DNA of 64,000 bases from Thermocrinis jamiesonii (GTDB taxonomy: Bacteria; Aquificota; Aquificia; Aquificales; Aquificaceae), in assembly GCF_000702425.1 (NCBI RefSeq), contig NZ_JNIE01000002.1, positions 124,001 to 188,000 of the forward strand. Reading direction: 5' to 3'. Made by a program: the position numbers and the translations under genes. The notes beneath the pieces were generated by a model. It was not told the origin of the DNA, did no database searches, and saw only the letters and a program-made list of their open reading frames with translations. This document shows positions 42,290 to 50,457 of the stretch, in pieces; within the stretch, counting starts at the first letter, position 1, and every line of letters starts with the position of its first letter.

Positions 42290-42946
42290 ATGATTCCTAT
42301 AAAGGACATAAACCCAAGCAGAAGTTTTCCCGTGGTTAATCTGTCAATAATAATAGCTTGCTCAATTTTGTGGCTTTATCAGGTAAGCTTAGACGAAACG
42401 GATTTTAATGTTTTTATCTACAGCTTTGGCTTGGTGCCATCGGAATTGTTCTTCAACCCTCACCAATTGCTTACTCACATGTTTTTACACGGTAGTTGGC
42501 CTCACATAATAGGCAACATGTGGTTTCTTTGGGTCTTTGGCGACAACGTGGAAGACAAATTGGGAAAGCTTAGGTATCTTTTATTTTACATACTTTCCGG
42601 AGTTGGGGCAGGTTTGATACAGACTTTTGTTAGCTTTTTAACCGGTAGCTATGACATACCTATGGTAGGGGCAAGTGGAGCCATAAGCGGAGTGCTTGGA
42701 GCTTACTTGTATCTTTTCCCTCATGCAAGGATATTAGCCCTCGTGCCTATCTTTTTCTTTCTTACCTTTGTGGAAGTGCCAGCTATATTCTTTATTGGCC
42801 TTTGGGTTTTTATTCAGATAATAAACGGTATTCTTACGCTTCCCTTTGCCAGCATGGGTGGTGTGGCCTGGTTTGCCCACATAGGAGGGTTCTTAGTGGG
42901 CTATAAATTGGTTAGAACCTTCAGAAGACAGATTCCCAGATGGTAG
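42290..42946 (+). CDS. Rhomboid family intramembrane serine protease
   Basis: A 218-residue polytopic inner-membrane protease with six hydrophobic segments. The catalytic dyad is S129 in GASGAISG and H197 in WFAHIGG; the oxyanion residues lie in HGSWPHIIGNMWFLW. It cleaves transmembrane segments of unknown substrates. The first residues (MIPIKDINPSRSFP) are typical for bacterial rhomboids of this size. It overlaps mscS by 7 bases. Confidence 0.93.
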   Translation: MIPIKDINPSRSFPVVNLSIIIACSILWLYQVSLDETDFNVFIYSFGLVPSELFFNPHQLLTHMFLHGSWPHIIGNMWFLWVFGDNVEDKLGKLRYLLFYILSGVGAGLIQTFVSFLTGSYDIPMVGASGAISGVLGAYLYLFPHARILALVPIFFFLTFVEVPAIFFIGLWVFIQIINGILTLPFASMGGVAWFAHIGGFLVGYKLVRTFRRQIPRW

Positions 42947-43956
42947 GTAGGGAACTCCTTATTAGTTTTGCTGCCTTTATTGTTTTCTTGACTTTGCTCT
43001 TTATTCTAAGGAAACTTCTTTTTGGATGGCTTAGAAAACTAACGCAGGACTATTTTGGAATAGTGCTTAAGATAATTCGCTTTCCTTCTTTGCTTTGGGT
43101 AGTTTTAATAAGCCTTTACTTGACCTTAAGACTTTATCCTCCTTTTGCAATAGGTCATGGAGCTTTTTTGGAAAAGGTGTTTATGTCCCTTCTCATTCTG
43201 TCCCTTACTTTGTTTTTTGCCAATCTTACCTCAGAGCTTTTGAGGTTTTACCTTTCAAAGACCAGTATGAGATTTCCTCAGACGGGCATAATCTTTGCAA
43301 TAATAAAGTTTTTAGTCATTGTTTTGGGCATAATAACTTTGCTTTCTTTTTGGAGAGTTCCCGTAGTTCATTTTGTAACCACCCTTGGTATAGGTGGTCT
43401 TGCCATCTCTCTTGCGCTACAGGGAACTCTGTCTAACTTTTTTTCCGGTTTGAACATAATAGCCAGCAGACAGATTGAGGTGGGAGATTTTGTAAGGTTG
43501 GAAAGCGGTGAAGAGGGCTACGTTCAAGACATTACTTGGATGAATACCGTCATAAGAAGAAGAGATAACAACCTGGTGATTATTCCAAACTCAAAGTTAG
43601 TCAATTCTATTGTTATAAACTATCATAAGCCAAGTTTGGAAAGCGCTTTGGTCATCCCGCTTTCTGTATCATACTTTGATGATCTTGAAAAGGTGGAAGA
43701 GGTAACTGTAAGAATAGCAAGGGAAATTCAAAAGGAGATTGAGGGAGCAGACCCAAACTTTGAACCTTTTATAAGATACACCTCTTTTGGAGATTCAGGT
43801 ATAAACTTCAACGTGGTGCTTAGGGTATTGGATCCAGACGCCCAGTTTATCGTAAGACACCAATTTATAAAAAGAATAAAGAAGGCTTACGAAGAGGAAG
43901 GCATAGAAATACCCTTCCCCATCAGAAGAATCTACATAAGCGATGAAAGAAGCTAA
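42940..43956 (+). CDS. Small-conductance mechanosensitive ion channel (MscS family)
   Basis: A 338-residue inner-membrane channel that opens under membrane tension. Four or five hydrophobic helices precede the pore-lining TM3 (TLGIGGLAISLALQGTLSNF), with its Gly/Ala packing face, followed by the beta domain (FVRLESGEEGYVQDITWMNTVIRR and VIIPNSKLVNSIVINY) and the C-terminal alpha/beta vestibule. It lies in an operon between the rhomboid and the AcuC-like gene, overlapping both. Confidence 0.92.
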   Translation: MVGRELLISFAAFIVFLTLLFILRKLLFGWLRKLTQDYFGIVLKIIRFPSLLWVVLISLYLTLRLYPPFAIGHGAFLEKVFMSLLILSLTLFFANLTSELLRFYLSKTSMRFPQTGIIFAIIKFLVIVLGIITLLSFWRVPVVHFVTTLGIGGLAISLALQGTLSNFFSGLNIIASRQIEVGDFVRLESGEEGYVQDITWMNTVIRRRDNNLVIIPNSKLVNSIVINYHKPSLESALVIPLSVSYFDDLEKVEEVTVRIAREIQKEIEGADPNFEPFIRYTSFGDSGINFNVVLRVLDPDAQFIVRHQFIKRIKKAYEEEGIEIPFPIRRIYISDERS

Positions 43957-45067
43957 GCTTGTTGCCAGCTATGCCTACAGGTCCCTTAGATATACTTCAA
44001 ACCATCCGCTCAGAATACCAAGGGTTAGTCTTCTGCTGGAGTTTTTAAAATCTATGGACCTTTTAGAAAACTACGTAGAGAGTAGAGAAGCGTCTTTGGA
44101 AGAGCTAAGACTTTTTCACACAGAAGATTACCTTAACGCCCTACGTTGGGTGGATGAAAACGGGAAGGTCAGTAAGGAGATAAGAGAAAGATACAACATA
44201 GGAACTTTGGAAAATCCTATTTCACCTGCTATGTGGAAGGGCTCTGTGCTTGCTACAGGTTCTACTGTGCAGGCGGTTCAGCTCTATTTGGAGGGTTACA
44301 GAGCCTTTAATCCGGCAGGTGGTATGCATCACGCCTATCCAAACAAGGCGCACGGCTTTTGCTTTATCAACGATCCAGCCATAGCCATAAACTACCTAAA
44401 ACAAAAAGGTTTCAAAGCTATACTTTACATAGACTTAGATGCTCATCACTGCGATGGTGTGCAGGATGGGTTTTATGAAGATAACCAGGTGTTTGTCTTT
44501 TCTATACACCAATCTCCCGAATATGCTTTTCCCTTTAATAGGGGCTTTTTGGAAGAAATAGGCAAAGGTAAAGGAAAGGGCTACAACCTAAACCTTCCTA
44601 TGCCTAAGGGGTTAAACGACAGCGAATTTTTGTATGCCTTAGAGAAGGGTTTGGAAATAGCTTTGGAAGTGTTCAAACCAGAAGTCTATGTGCTTCAGCT
44701 GGGGACCGATAGTTTGAAAGAAGATTATCTTTCCAAGTTTGAGCTTTCCAACTGGGGACTTTTGAGTGCTTTTAGACTAATTAGAGAAGCTTTGGGAGAT
44801 GGAATTTACCTTGGTGGTGGTGGCTATCATCCCATTGCTTTGGCAAGGGCTTGGGCATTAATTTGGTGCGAGCTGGCGGGTAAAGATATTCCCAAACTCA
44901 TAAACTCAAAAGCAAAACAAGTGCTTTTAAGTGTAGATTTTGAAGAGTTTGAAGAAACGGACAGAAGTTATATGTTTGACCGGCTTTTGGACAGACCAAA
45001 CGAGGGAGACATAAGAAAAGAAGTAAAAGAAATTTGCCAAAAAGCTAAAACACTACTCTATTCTTAA
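43943..45067 (+). CDS. Histone-deacetylase-family (AcuC-like) protein
   Basis: A 374-residue zinc-dependent amidohydrolase of the class I HDAC fold. The active site is complete: the His pair in GGMHHAYPNKAHGFC, zinc ligands in YIDLDAHHCDG with a further Asp in LQLGTDSL, and the Tyr in LGGGGYHP. Bacterial members include AcuC, which deacetylates acetyl-CoA synthetase; the substrate here is not known. The ATG overlaps the mscS end by 14 bases. Its 3' end overlaps the convergent tyrA by 15 bases. Confidence 0.9.
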   Translation: MKEAKLVASYAYRSLRYTSNHPLRIPRVSLLLEFLKSMDLLENYVESREASLEELRLFHTEDYLNALRWVDENGKVSKEIRERYNIGTLENPISPAMWKGSVLATGSTVQAVQLYLEGYRAFNPAGGMHHAYPNKAHGFCFINDPAIAINYLKQKGFKAILYIDLDAHHCDGVQDGFYEDNQVFVFSIHQSPEYAFPFNRGFLEEIGKGKGKGYNLNLPMPKGLNDSEFLYALEKGLEIALEVFKPEVYVLQLGTDSLKEDYLSKFELSNWGLLSAFRLIREALGDGIYLGGGGYHPIALARAWALIWCELAGKDIPKLINSKAKQVLLSVDFEEFEETDRSYMFDRLLDRPNEGDIRKEVKEICQKAKTLLYS

Positions 45068-45904
45068 CCTGTTTTCCCTGGCTTCCTTCAAATACTGGGT
45101 CAATTCCTCCACCCTTTTTTCTGAAATCAATTCCCTAAGTCTTCTTAAGGAAGAACTGTAGCAGTCAATAGCCTCAAGAATGTTCTCTCTGTTTTCCAAA
45201 AAGATGTCCCTCCACATTATGGGATCCGAGGCGGCGATGCGGGTAAAGTCCTTAAAGCCTGCGCCCGGATACTGGAATAGGTCTATACCAGTTCTTTTTG
45301 TAAGCAGGAGCAAAGCGTCTATTAGTGCAAAGGCTACCGCATGGGGAAGATGGGAAACCGCTCCAAAGACCACATCATGCAAAAAGGGGTCCATAAACTC
45401 AACTTTTGATCCTATCAGTTCCCAAAGCTTTTTTACCTTTTCCAAAGCGTCCCTTTCTGTCCTTTGGGTTGGTGTAAGTATGGTTCTCTTGCCCTTAAAA
45501 AGACCCTCTACGCTGTTTTCCACTCCAGACTTTTCGGTTCCCGCTATAGGGTGTCCTCCTACAAACTTGCTTCCCAAAATCTTTTCTACTGTATAAACCA
45601 AGTGCCCTTTAACACTTCCCAAATCTGTTACTACAGTTTCCGAAGAAAGGCATTCTTTTAAGTCCTTTGCTATACTTTCAAAAGTCCTAACAGGTGTAGC
45701 CAACACAACCAAGTCAGGTCTGAAAGAGCTAAGCTCTTTTATGTTTGTAGAGCCTTCGTGGATCACCTTCAGATCTTTTGCCCTTTCCAAAGCTTGCGGA
45801 TTTATATCCACTCCAAAGATCTGGCAAGAAAGAACGGATTTTACGCTGAGCGCAAAGCTTCCCCCCATAAAACCAACACCTACTATAGCTATCCTTTCAA
45901 ACAT
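45053..45904 (-). CDS. tyrA: Prephenate dehydrogenase
   Basis: NAD-dependent oxidative decarboxylation of prephenate to 4-hydroxyphenylpyruvate in tyrosine synthesis. A Rossmann motif opens the protein (IVGVGFMGGSFALSV), followed by TDLGSVKG, VGGHPIAGTEKSGV (with the catalytic His) and FGAVSHLPHAVAFAL. At 283 residues it is monofunctional, without chorismate mutase or ACT domain. It overlaps tatC by 8 bases and is probably co-transcribed with it. Confidence 0.94.
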   Translation of the reverse strand: MFERIAIVGVGFMGGSFALSVKSVLSCQIFGVDINPQALERAKDLKVIHEGSTNIKELSSFRPDLVVLATPVRTFESIAKDLKECLSSETVVTDLGSVKGHLVYTVEKILGSKFVGGHPIAGTEKSGVENSVEGLFKGKRTILTPTQRTERDALEKVKKLWELIGSKVEFMDPFLHDVVFGAVSHLPHAVAFALIDALLLLTKRTGIDLFQYPGAGFKDFTRIAASDPIMWRDIFLENRENILEAIDCYSSSLRRLRELISEKRVEELTQYLKEARENRLRIE

Positions 45905-46658
45905 CTTCTTTTGCTACCTCTATTGCGGTTTCTGTCTTTCTTTTCTTACCCAATTTGCCAATTAAGAGGGAAACTTCGTAAAGCAGTATAAGGGGTATGG
46001 CCATGAGCACTTGAGTTGTAGCGTCGGGGGCAATAAAGGCACCAACCACAAAGGACAAAACTATAAAGTATTTTCTGAAACTCTTTAACTGCGCATCTGT
46101 AACCAAGCCCACTCTTTGCAGTAAGAAAAGCACTATGGGAAGCTGAAAGGCAATACCAAAACCGATTATCATCTTAAGCAGGAAGGATATGTAGAGATTG
46201 ACGGACAAAAAAGGTGTAGCCTGAAGTTGGGAAAAGCCTATACCAATTAAAAACTTGAGAGCTATGGGCATCACCAAAAAGTAAGCAAAGCTTGCACCTA
46301 AGATGAAAAGAATCAGAGAAAACAAAGTTATGGGTATAACCATCCTCTTCTCATTGGGATAGAGGGCTGGCTCTACAAACTTCCAAAGCTGGTAAAAGAT
46401 CAAAGGTGAAGAAAGTATAAAACCAAAGACCACAGAGATCTTAATAAGTATAAAAAGCGGTTCAGTGGGGGACAGAGTTATAAGCTCCACCTGGGGATAA
46501 GCTTTTTTGACAGGCTGTTTTAAGATTTCAAAAATATACTGGGCTATGTAAAAGGAAACACCAGAAGCAACCAAGAAGGCAACCACAGACTTAATCAGTC
46601 TTTGCCTGAGTTCCCTCAGATGTTCCGTCAGAGGCATTTTGGGTAGTTCCTGACTCAT
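45897..46658 (-). CDS. tatC: Twin-arginine translocase subunit TatC
   Basis: A 253-residue polytopic core receptor for twin-arginine signal peptides, six hydrophobic helices. PLTEHLRELRQRLIKSV at the N-terminus contains the conserved Glu of the signal-recognition site, and FVEPALYPNEKR and the RKYFIVLSFVVGAFIAPD region are family signatures. Two starts are possible: 46658 is preferred over 46637 because GGAGG lies just before it. It overlaps tatB by 68 bases, implying tight translational coupling. Confidence 0.94.
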   Translation of the reverse strand: MSQELPKMPLTEHLRELRQRLIKSVVAFLVASGVSFYIAQYIFEILKQPVKKAYPQVELITLSPTEPLFILIKISVVFGFILSSPLIFYQLWKFVEPALYPNEKRMVIPITLFSLILFILGASFAYFLVMPIALKFLIGIGFSQLQATPFLSVNLYISFLLKMIIGFGIAFQLPIVLFLLQRVGLVTDAQLKSFRKYFIVLSFVVGAFIAPDATTQVLMAIPLILLYEVSLLIGKLGKKRKTETAIEVAKEDV

Positions 46659-46923
46659 TTTCCTCCACCTCTTTAGCCTTAACTTCCTCTATGTATTCTA
46701 AAACTCCTTCCTCTTGTGATTCCTCTAAGGATTGGGTTTGTTCTGACTCTTCCATAATCTTCTTGTTTAAGCTCTCCATATACATCTGGTATCTGAGCTC
46801 ATCCCAGGTTTCCCTTACCTTTCTTAGAAACTCTCCCAACTTTGTAGCTAACTCTATGGTTTTTTCAGGACCAAGCACTACCATAGCAACGAGCAGTATG
46901 ATGAGAATTTCAGGAAAATCCAT
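46591..46923 (-). CDS. tatB: Twin-arginine translocase subunit TatA/TatB
   Basis: A 110-residue protein with one N-terminal membrane helix (FPEILIILLVAMVVLGPEK), a hinge at Gly-Pro, then an amphipathic helix (TIELATKLGEFLRKVRETWDE) and a long acidic tail. Glu in the membrane start (PEIL) and the LGP hinge favour TatB, but single TatA/B proteins exist. The tail continues 68 bases into tatC. The Tat system here could export folded redox proteins. Confidence 0.85.
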   Translation of the reverse strand: MDFPEILIILLVAMVVLGPEKTIELATKLGEFLRKVRETWDELRYQMYMESLNKKIMEESEQTQSLEESQEEGVLEYIEEVKAKEVEENESGTTQNASDGTSEGTQAKTD

Positions 46924-46933
46924 TTGAAAAGTA

Positions 46934-48136
46934 TTATAAACCTAAGCTTTTCCTTAAGCTTTTTTCAAGGAAGGAGATCATATACTGAAACTTCCTATCC
47001 TCCGTGCGCTTTTGTTCTACCTTTTTTATAGCATACAGCGCAGACGTGTGGTCTTTTTTCCCAAAGAGATTGCTTATTTCAGCATAAGAAAGGTTCAGGA
47101 TCGTTTTGCAAAAATACATCGCAATATGCTTAGCGTTTATGACCTTCCTTTCTTTTGTCTCCTTTTTCAAAAGTTCTGGGTTTAGCTTAAAGCTTTTTGC
47201 AACAAGATTTATTACCGTCTCTACCTTCTTTTCTACGTTTTCTTTGTTAGGTTTGGGCTTAAATCCTGTAACTTTAAAAGTTTGTATAAAACCTTCTATC
47301 TCTCTTACGTTGTATCCTGTATTTTCCAATACATAATTTACTGTAGGCTCGTCCAAAGGCAAACCATATAGGATCAGCTTTTGCTTTATTATTCTCCTTT
47401 TGGTTTCTTCATCCAAGCCTATCTCTATGATAAGCCCGCTTTCAAATCTGCTGATAAGCCTCTCGGATACATCCTTTAGATCTTTTGGATGTCTGTCGCT
47501 AACCAGAACTATTTGCTTTTCTTCTGCCTGTAGCTTTTCGTAAATTCTAAAGAGCTCTATTTGAGTCCTTTCCTTTCCTACCAAAAACTGAACGTCGTCC
47601 AAAAGAAGCACATCCAAATTCAAAAAGGATTCTCTGAATTCTTCTATTCTGTTTTCTTTTAAAGCCTTAACCATAGCGTCGGAAAAGTCCATCAAGGATA
47701 TGTAAAGAACATTGTGGGTTTGTTTCAATCTGTTGCCTATGGAGTGCAAAAGGTGCGTCTTTCCTAAGCCAGACTTCCCATACAGAAATACCGGGTTGAA
47801 TAGTTTTCCAGGATTTTTTGACACCTCAAGGCATACCTTGTAGGCAAGCTCGTTGGAAGGTCCTACCACAAAGTTATCAAAGGTGTATTTGTCCAGTAGG
47901 TTGTTTTTCCTTACAGTAGGGGAGGTTTTTACTTCTTTTTCACATTCAACGACTATACTTTTCCCAAATCCCTTTAACTTCGTGGCAAGATACGCCATGG
48001 CCCATTTTTTGTATTCCTCATTGGGCGTGATTATTAAAACTCTGTTATCCTCTTCCTTTATTAAAAACTGACGGAATATACCCACTGCAAACCTGTCTAT
48101 GCTTTCTATGAGGCTTAGAAAGCTCCCTCTTTCCAT
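46934..48136 (-). CDS. dnaA: Chromosomal replication initiator protein DnaA
   Basis: Initiator ATPase of chromosome replication, 400 residues, shorter than the E. coli protein (467) because domain II is nearly absent. Domain III has Walker A YGKSGLGKTH (119-128), Walker B VLLLDDVQFL, and SRFESGLI. Domain IV ends with the DNA-binding helix-turn-helix KKDHTSALYAIKKVE. The ATG at 48136 is not preceded by a clear Shine-Dalgarno. It precedes tatB on the same strand and follows the aldo/keto reductase after a 105-base gap. dnaN is not adjacent. Confidence 0.96.
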   Translation of the reverse strand: MERGSFLSLIESIDRFAVGIFRQFLIKEEDNRVLIITPNEEYKKWAMAYLATKLKGFGKSIVVECEKEVKTSPTVRKNNLLDKYTFDNFVVGPSNELAYKVCLEVSKNPGKLFNPVFLYGKSGLGKTHLLHSIGNRLKQTHNVLYISLMDFSDAMVKALKENRIEEFRESFLNLDVLLLDDVQFLVGKERTQIELFRIYEKLQAEEKQIVLVSDRHPKDLKDVSERLISRFESGLIIEIGLDEETKRRIIKQKLILYGLPLDEPTVNYVLENTGYNVREIEGFIQTFKVTGFKPKPNKENVEKKVETVINLVAKSFKLNPELLKKETKERKVINAKHIAMYFCKTILNLSYAEISNLFGKKDHTSALYAIKKVEQKRTEDRKFQYMISFLEKSLRKSLGL

Positions 48137-48170
48137 GATTTGCTATAGCATAAGGTAAAGACGAAAAGCT

Positions 48171-48191
48171 TTGTTAAGAAATTGTTAAGAA
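48171..48191. repeat. Two tandem 10-base repeats upstream of dnaA
   Basis: TTGTTAAGAA occurs at 48171-48180 and again at 48182-48191, an 11-base period, close to one helical turn. They lie 35-55 bases upstream of the dnaA start. Spacing on one face of the helix suggests a protein-binding site, perhaps for dnaA control. They do not match the DnaA box consensus TTATCCACA. Confidence 0.45.
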
Positions 48192-48241
48192 TTTCTGAGG
48201 TTTTGGAAGGGTTTTTATAAGTTACGGTATAACCATCAGAT

Positions 48242-49252
48242 TTATTGGAAAAGTTTTAGGAACGTGCTTTGGTCTGCTTTTGGTCTTTCAAACAGCTCAA
48301 GGTTTTCATTTAGGTGGTATAGCTTGCTCATTCCTACCAGTGCGGTGCCTACTCCCGGAGTGCTCCTTACGAACTGAAGGGCAACATGAACGTCTTTCTC
48401 AAGATTGAAAAACTCCTTCAGTTTTTGATGGACACGGCCGATCACCCTACCCTGATAGATGGATGCGCTTGTGTAGGTGTAGATGCCCAACCTTTCGCAA
48501 GCTTCAAGGGTGGAAAGCTTTTCTCCGTCTATTTCCTGATTTTTCAGAGTGTATGCTTCTGTCATTCCTAAGTTGTATGGAAGTTGGATAAACCTCATGT
48601 GATGATCCTTACCACCAACCTTTTCTGCTACTTTGACGATCTGTGCCAAGGATAAATACTGCCTTGAGGAAGGGGATACTCTAAAACCACTCCAGGTGGC
48701 AAGCCCATAAAATTTAAGCTTTCCAGCTTTTACCATTTCTTCCAAGAAATAAAAGCACTCTTCCAACTTTTTTAAGAACTGTTCCCTTGAGAAAAAGCTC
48801 AGTTGTTCTTCAGGATTGTGAAGAAAGTAAATATCTATGTAATCTGTTTGCAAGTTTTCCAAACTTTTGTTAAAACACCACTCTATAAACTTAGCTCCTA
48901 AGTAGTGTCCTTGTGGTGTCATCTCCTGAATGTTTATAACGCCTGTATTGATGAAGTTTTCGTAAAAATAATCCTTCGGATCTGCTCCAAGTTCTACTTC
49001 ATAGGGAACATATCCCCCTTTTGTGGATATAATAAAGTTTTCCCTTCCCAACTCATTCACTACCACGCCTACATCCCGCTCGCTTTTCATATACCTATAC
49101 ACTATGGCAGTATCTACTACATTAACACCCCTTTTGAAAGCTTCACGTATAACTTCCCTGTAGCCTTGTGAAGTTTTTTCGTCCAAATCTCCCAAATAGG
49201 TTCCCACACCAAGTTCAGAGAGGGATAAATCTAAAAAAGTCTTTTTTCTCAT
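48242..49252 (-). CDS. Aldo/keto reductase
   Basis: A 336-residue NAD(P)H-dependent (alpha/beta)8 oxidoreductase. The catalytic tetrad is visible as VVDTAIVYRYMKSE (Asp and Tyr), IISTKGG (Lys) and IYFLHNPEEQ (His). The C-terminal TSASIYQGRV and FVRSTPGVGTALVGM line the cofactor site. It is directly linked (start codon touching the stop) to dsrE- and tusA-like genes, so it may serve sulfur metabolism, although the substrate cannot be deduced. Confidence 0.88.
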   Translation of the reverse strand: MRKKTFLDLSLSELGVGTYLGDLDEKTSQGYREVIREAFKRGVNVVDTAIVYRYMKSERDVGVVVNELGRENFIISTKGGYVPYEVELGADPKDYFYENFINTGVINIQEMTPQGHYLGAKFIEWCFNKSLENLQTDYIDIYFLHNPEEQLSFFSREQFLKKLEECFYFLEEMVKAGKLKFYGLATWSGFRVSPSSRQYLSLAQIVKVAEKVGGKDHHMRFIQLPYNLGMTEAYTLKNQEIDGEKLSTLEACERLGIYTYTSASIYQGRVIGRVHQKLKEFFNLEKDVHVALQFVRSTPGVGTALVGMSKLYHLNENLELFERPKADQSTFLKLFQ

Positions 49253-49554
49253 TAGTTAAAAGATAGGACTTTGTCGCATTCAAGCATTATTTTTGATAGG
49301 TTGTAGGTGGAACTGCTTTCAAAGAAAGGAAGGGGGTCCTTTATGCCCCTTTGGTGGGCAGAATGGGAACAAAACAGAAGCCTTGCTCCAAGCTTTTTAA
49401 ACTCTTCCGTTTCCGGTTTTATGGTGTAATAAGCACCGTTGCCCGTAAAGAAGATAATAACCTCTCCCCTTTTCACCAACTCTTTTGTGAGCTTTAAAAT
49501 AGTTGCGTAGTCTTTTGAAAAAGGATCACTGCTTACTATAAAAAGAAACCTCAT
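49252..49554 (-). CDS. DsrE-family sulfur relay protein
   Basis: A 100-residue DsrE/DsrF-fold protein: MRFLFIVSSDPFSKDYATIL start, VIIFFTGNGAYYTIK, and a C-terminal KLGARLLFCSHSAHQRGI whose cysteine is near the position of the reactive DsrE cysteine. It probably passes persulfide sulfur to or from TusA. It overlaps tusA by 4 bases (ATGA) and touches the aldo/keto reductase. Confidence 0.75.
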   Translation of the reverse strand: MRFLFIVSSDPFSKDYATILKLTKELVKRGEVIIFFTGNGAYYTIKPETEEFKKLGARLLFCSHSAHQRGIKDPLPFFESSSTYNLSKIMLECDKVLSFN

Positions 49555-49781
49555 TTAACCTTCCTTATGAGTATTTCCCAACTGCCGTTGTCTAACTTAT
49601 TAACTGCCAGCACTTCTTGTCCTTCTTCCCTCATGCTTTTTGGCACGTTTTCCACAGAAGGTGGATAGTCTAAAATAACTCTGAGAACCTGACCCACCTC
49701 CATCTGCTCCAAAACCAGCTTACTTTTGACGAAGGTAAAGGGACACACCTCACCTTTTATGTCAAGCTCTCTGTCCGCCAT
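49551..49781 (-). CDS. tusA: TusA/SirA-like sulfur carrier
   Basis: A 76-residue two-layer alpha/beta protein. ELDIKGEVCPFTFVKSKLVL contains the CPxP-like motif with the persulfide-carrying C13 (CPF here). VILDYPPSVENVPKSMREEG and SWEILIRKV complete the fold. In sulfur-oxidising bacteria TusA moves sulfane sulfur between rhodanese, DsrE and thiosulfate/Hdr systems; in others it serves tRNA thiolation. The ATG at 49781 is three bases from the predicted RNA start. Confidence 0.88.
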   Translation of the reverse strand: MADRELDIKGEVCPFTFVKSKLVLEQMEVGQVLRVILDYPPSVENVPKSMREEGQEVLAVNKLDNGSWEILIRKVK

Positions 49782-49785
49782 AGCT

Positions 49786-49797
49786 TTATAATTATAA
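49786..49797. promoter_or_regulatory. Perfectly palindromic bidirectional -10 promoter between tusA and nth
   Basis: TTATAATTATAA is its own reverse complement and holds a perfect TATAAT in both directions (49787-49792 rightward, 49796-49791 leftward). In the 22-base gap it predicts RNA starts about 3-5 bases before both start codons, so both messages would be nearly leaderless. No Shine-Dalgarno precedes either gene. Confidence 0.55.
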
Positions 49798-49803
49798 ACC
49801 TCG

Positions 49804-50457
49804 GTGGAGCTTCAGGAGTTGAAAAAAGTCATACAAATTCTTCGCAGAGAATATGACCGCCTTAATGCGCCTATAGAAAAGCTGAAGGCTCAAAAGAAAG
49901 GAGACCCTTTGAGAGCGCTCATATGCACCCTTCTTTCTACTCGCACAAAGGACGAAACAACTGCCGAAGTTTGCAAAAGGCTTTTTGAGAGAGTAAAGAG
50001 TTTGGATGATCTTTTGGAAATAGACCAAAAGGAGCTTGAGGGTTTGCTGTATCCTGTGGGCTTTTACAAAAACAAGGCAAAATACCTTAAGCAGATGGCT
50101 TTACAAATTAAAGAAGAGTTTAACGGTGAGGTGCCAAACACCCTTGAGGGACTTCTGAAGCTGAAGGGGGTGGGAAGGAAGGTAGCAAACATAGTCCTTG
50201 TGGAAGCTTTTGGAAAACCTGCTATAGGAGTGGATACACACGTGCATCGCATCTGCAACCGGTGGAAGCTTGTAAGCACAAAAACTCCAGAGCAAACAGA
50301 GAAGGTTCTAACCCAGATCTTACCAAAGGAATATTGGATGGACTTTAACAGACTTTTGGTCGCCTTTGGGCAAACAATCTGCAAACCGGTAAAACCAAAG
50401 TGTGATGTGTGCCCAATTAGGGAGTTTTGTGAGTTTGTTAAAATAAAAGTTTCATGA
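49804..50457 (+). CDS. nth: Endonuclease III
   Basis: Base-excision repair glycosylase/AP lyase for oxidised pyrimidines, 217 residues. The helix-hairpin-helix [14 protein letters not shown] carries catalytic K121, [12 protein letters not shown] carries D144, and the 4Fe-4S loop has C193, C200, C203 and C209 (CxxxxxxCxxCxxxxxC). The start is GTG at 49804. It overlaps lysC by four bases (ATGA). Confidence 0.95.
   Translation: MELQELKKVIQILRREYDRLNAPIEKLKAQKKGDPLRALICTLLSTRTKDETTAEVCKRLFERVKSLDDLLEIDQKELEGLLYPVGFYKNKAKYLKQMALQIKEEFNGEVPNTLEGLLKLKGVGRKVANIVLVEAFGKPAIGVDTHVHRICNRWKLVSTKTPEQTEKVLTQILPKEYWMDFNRLLVAFGQTICKPVKPKCDVCPIREFCEFVKIKVS

Noticed and set aside
48137-48241. Clear oriC next to dnaA
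   Set aside because: No cluster of TTATCCACA-like boxes and no dnaN; only a two-copy repeat is visible.
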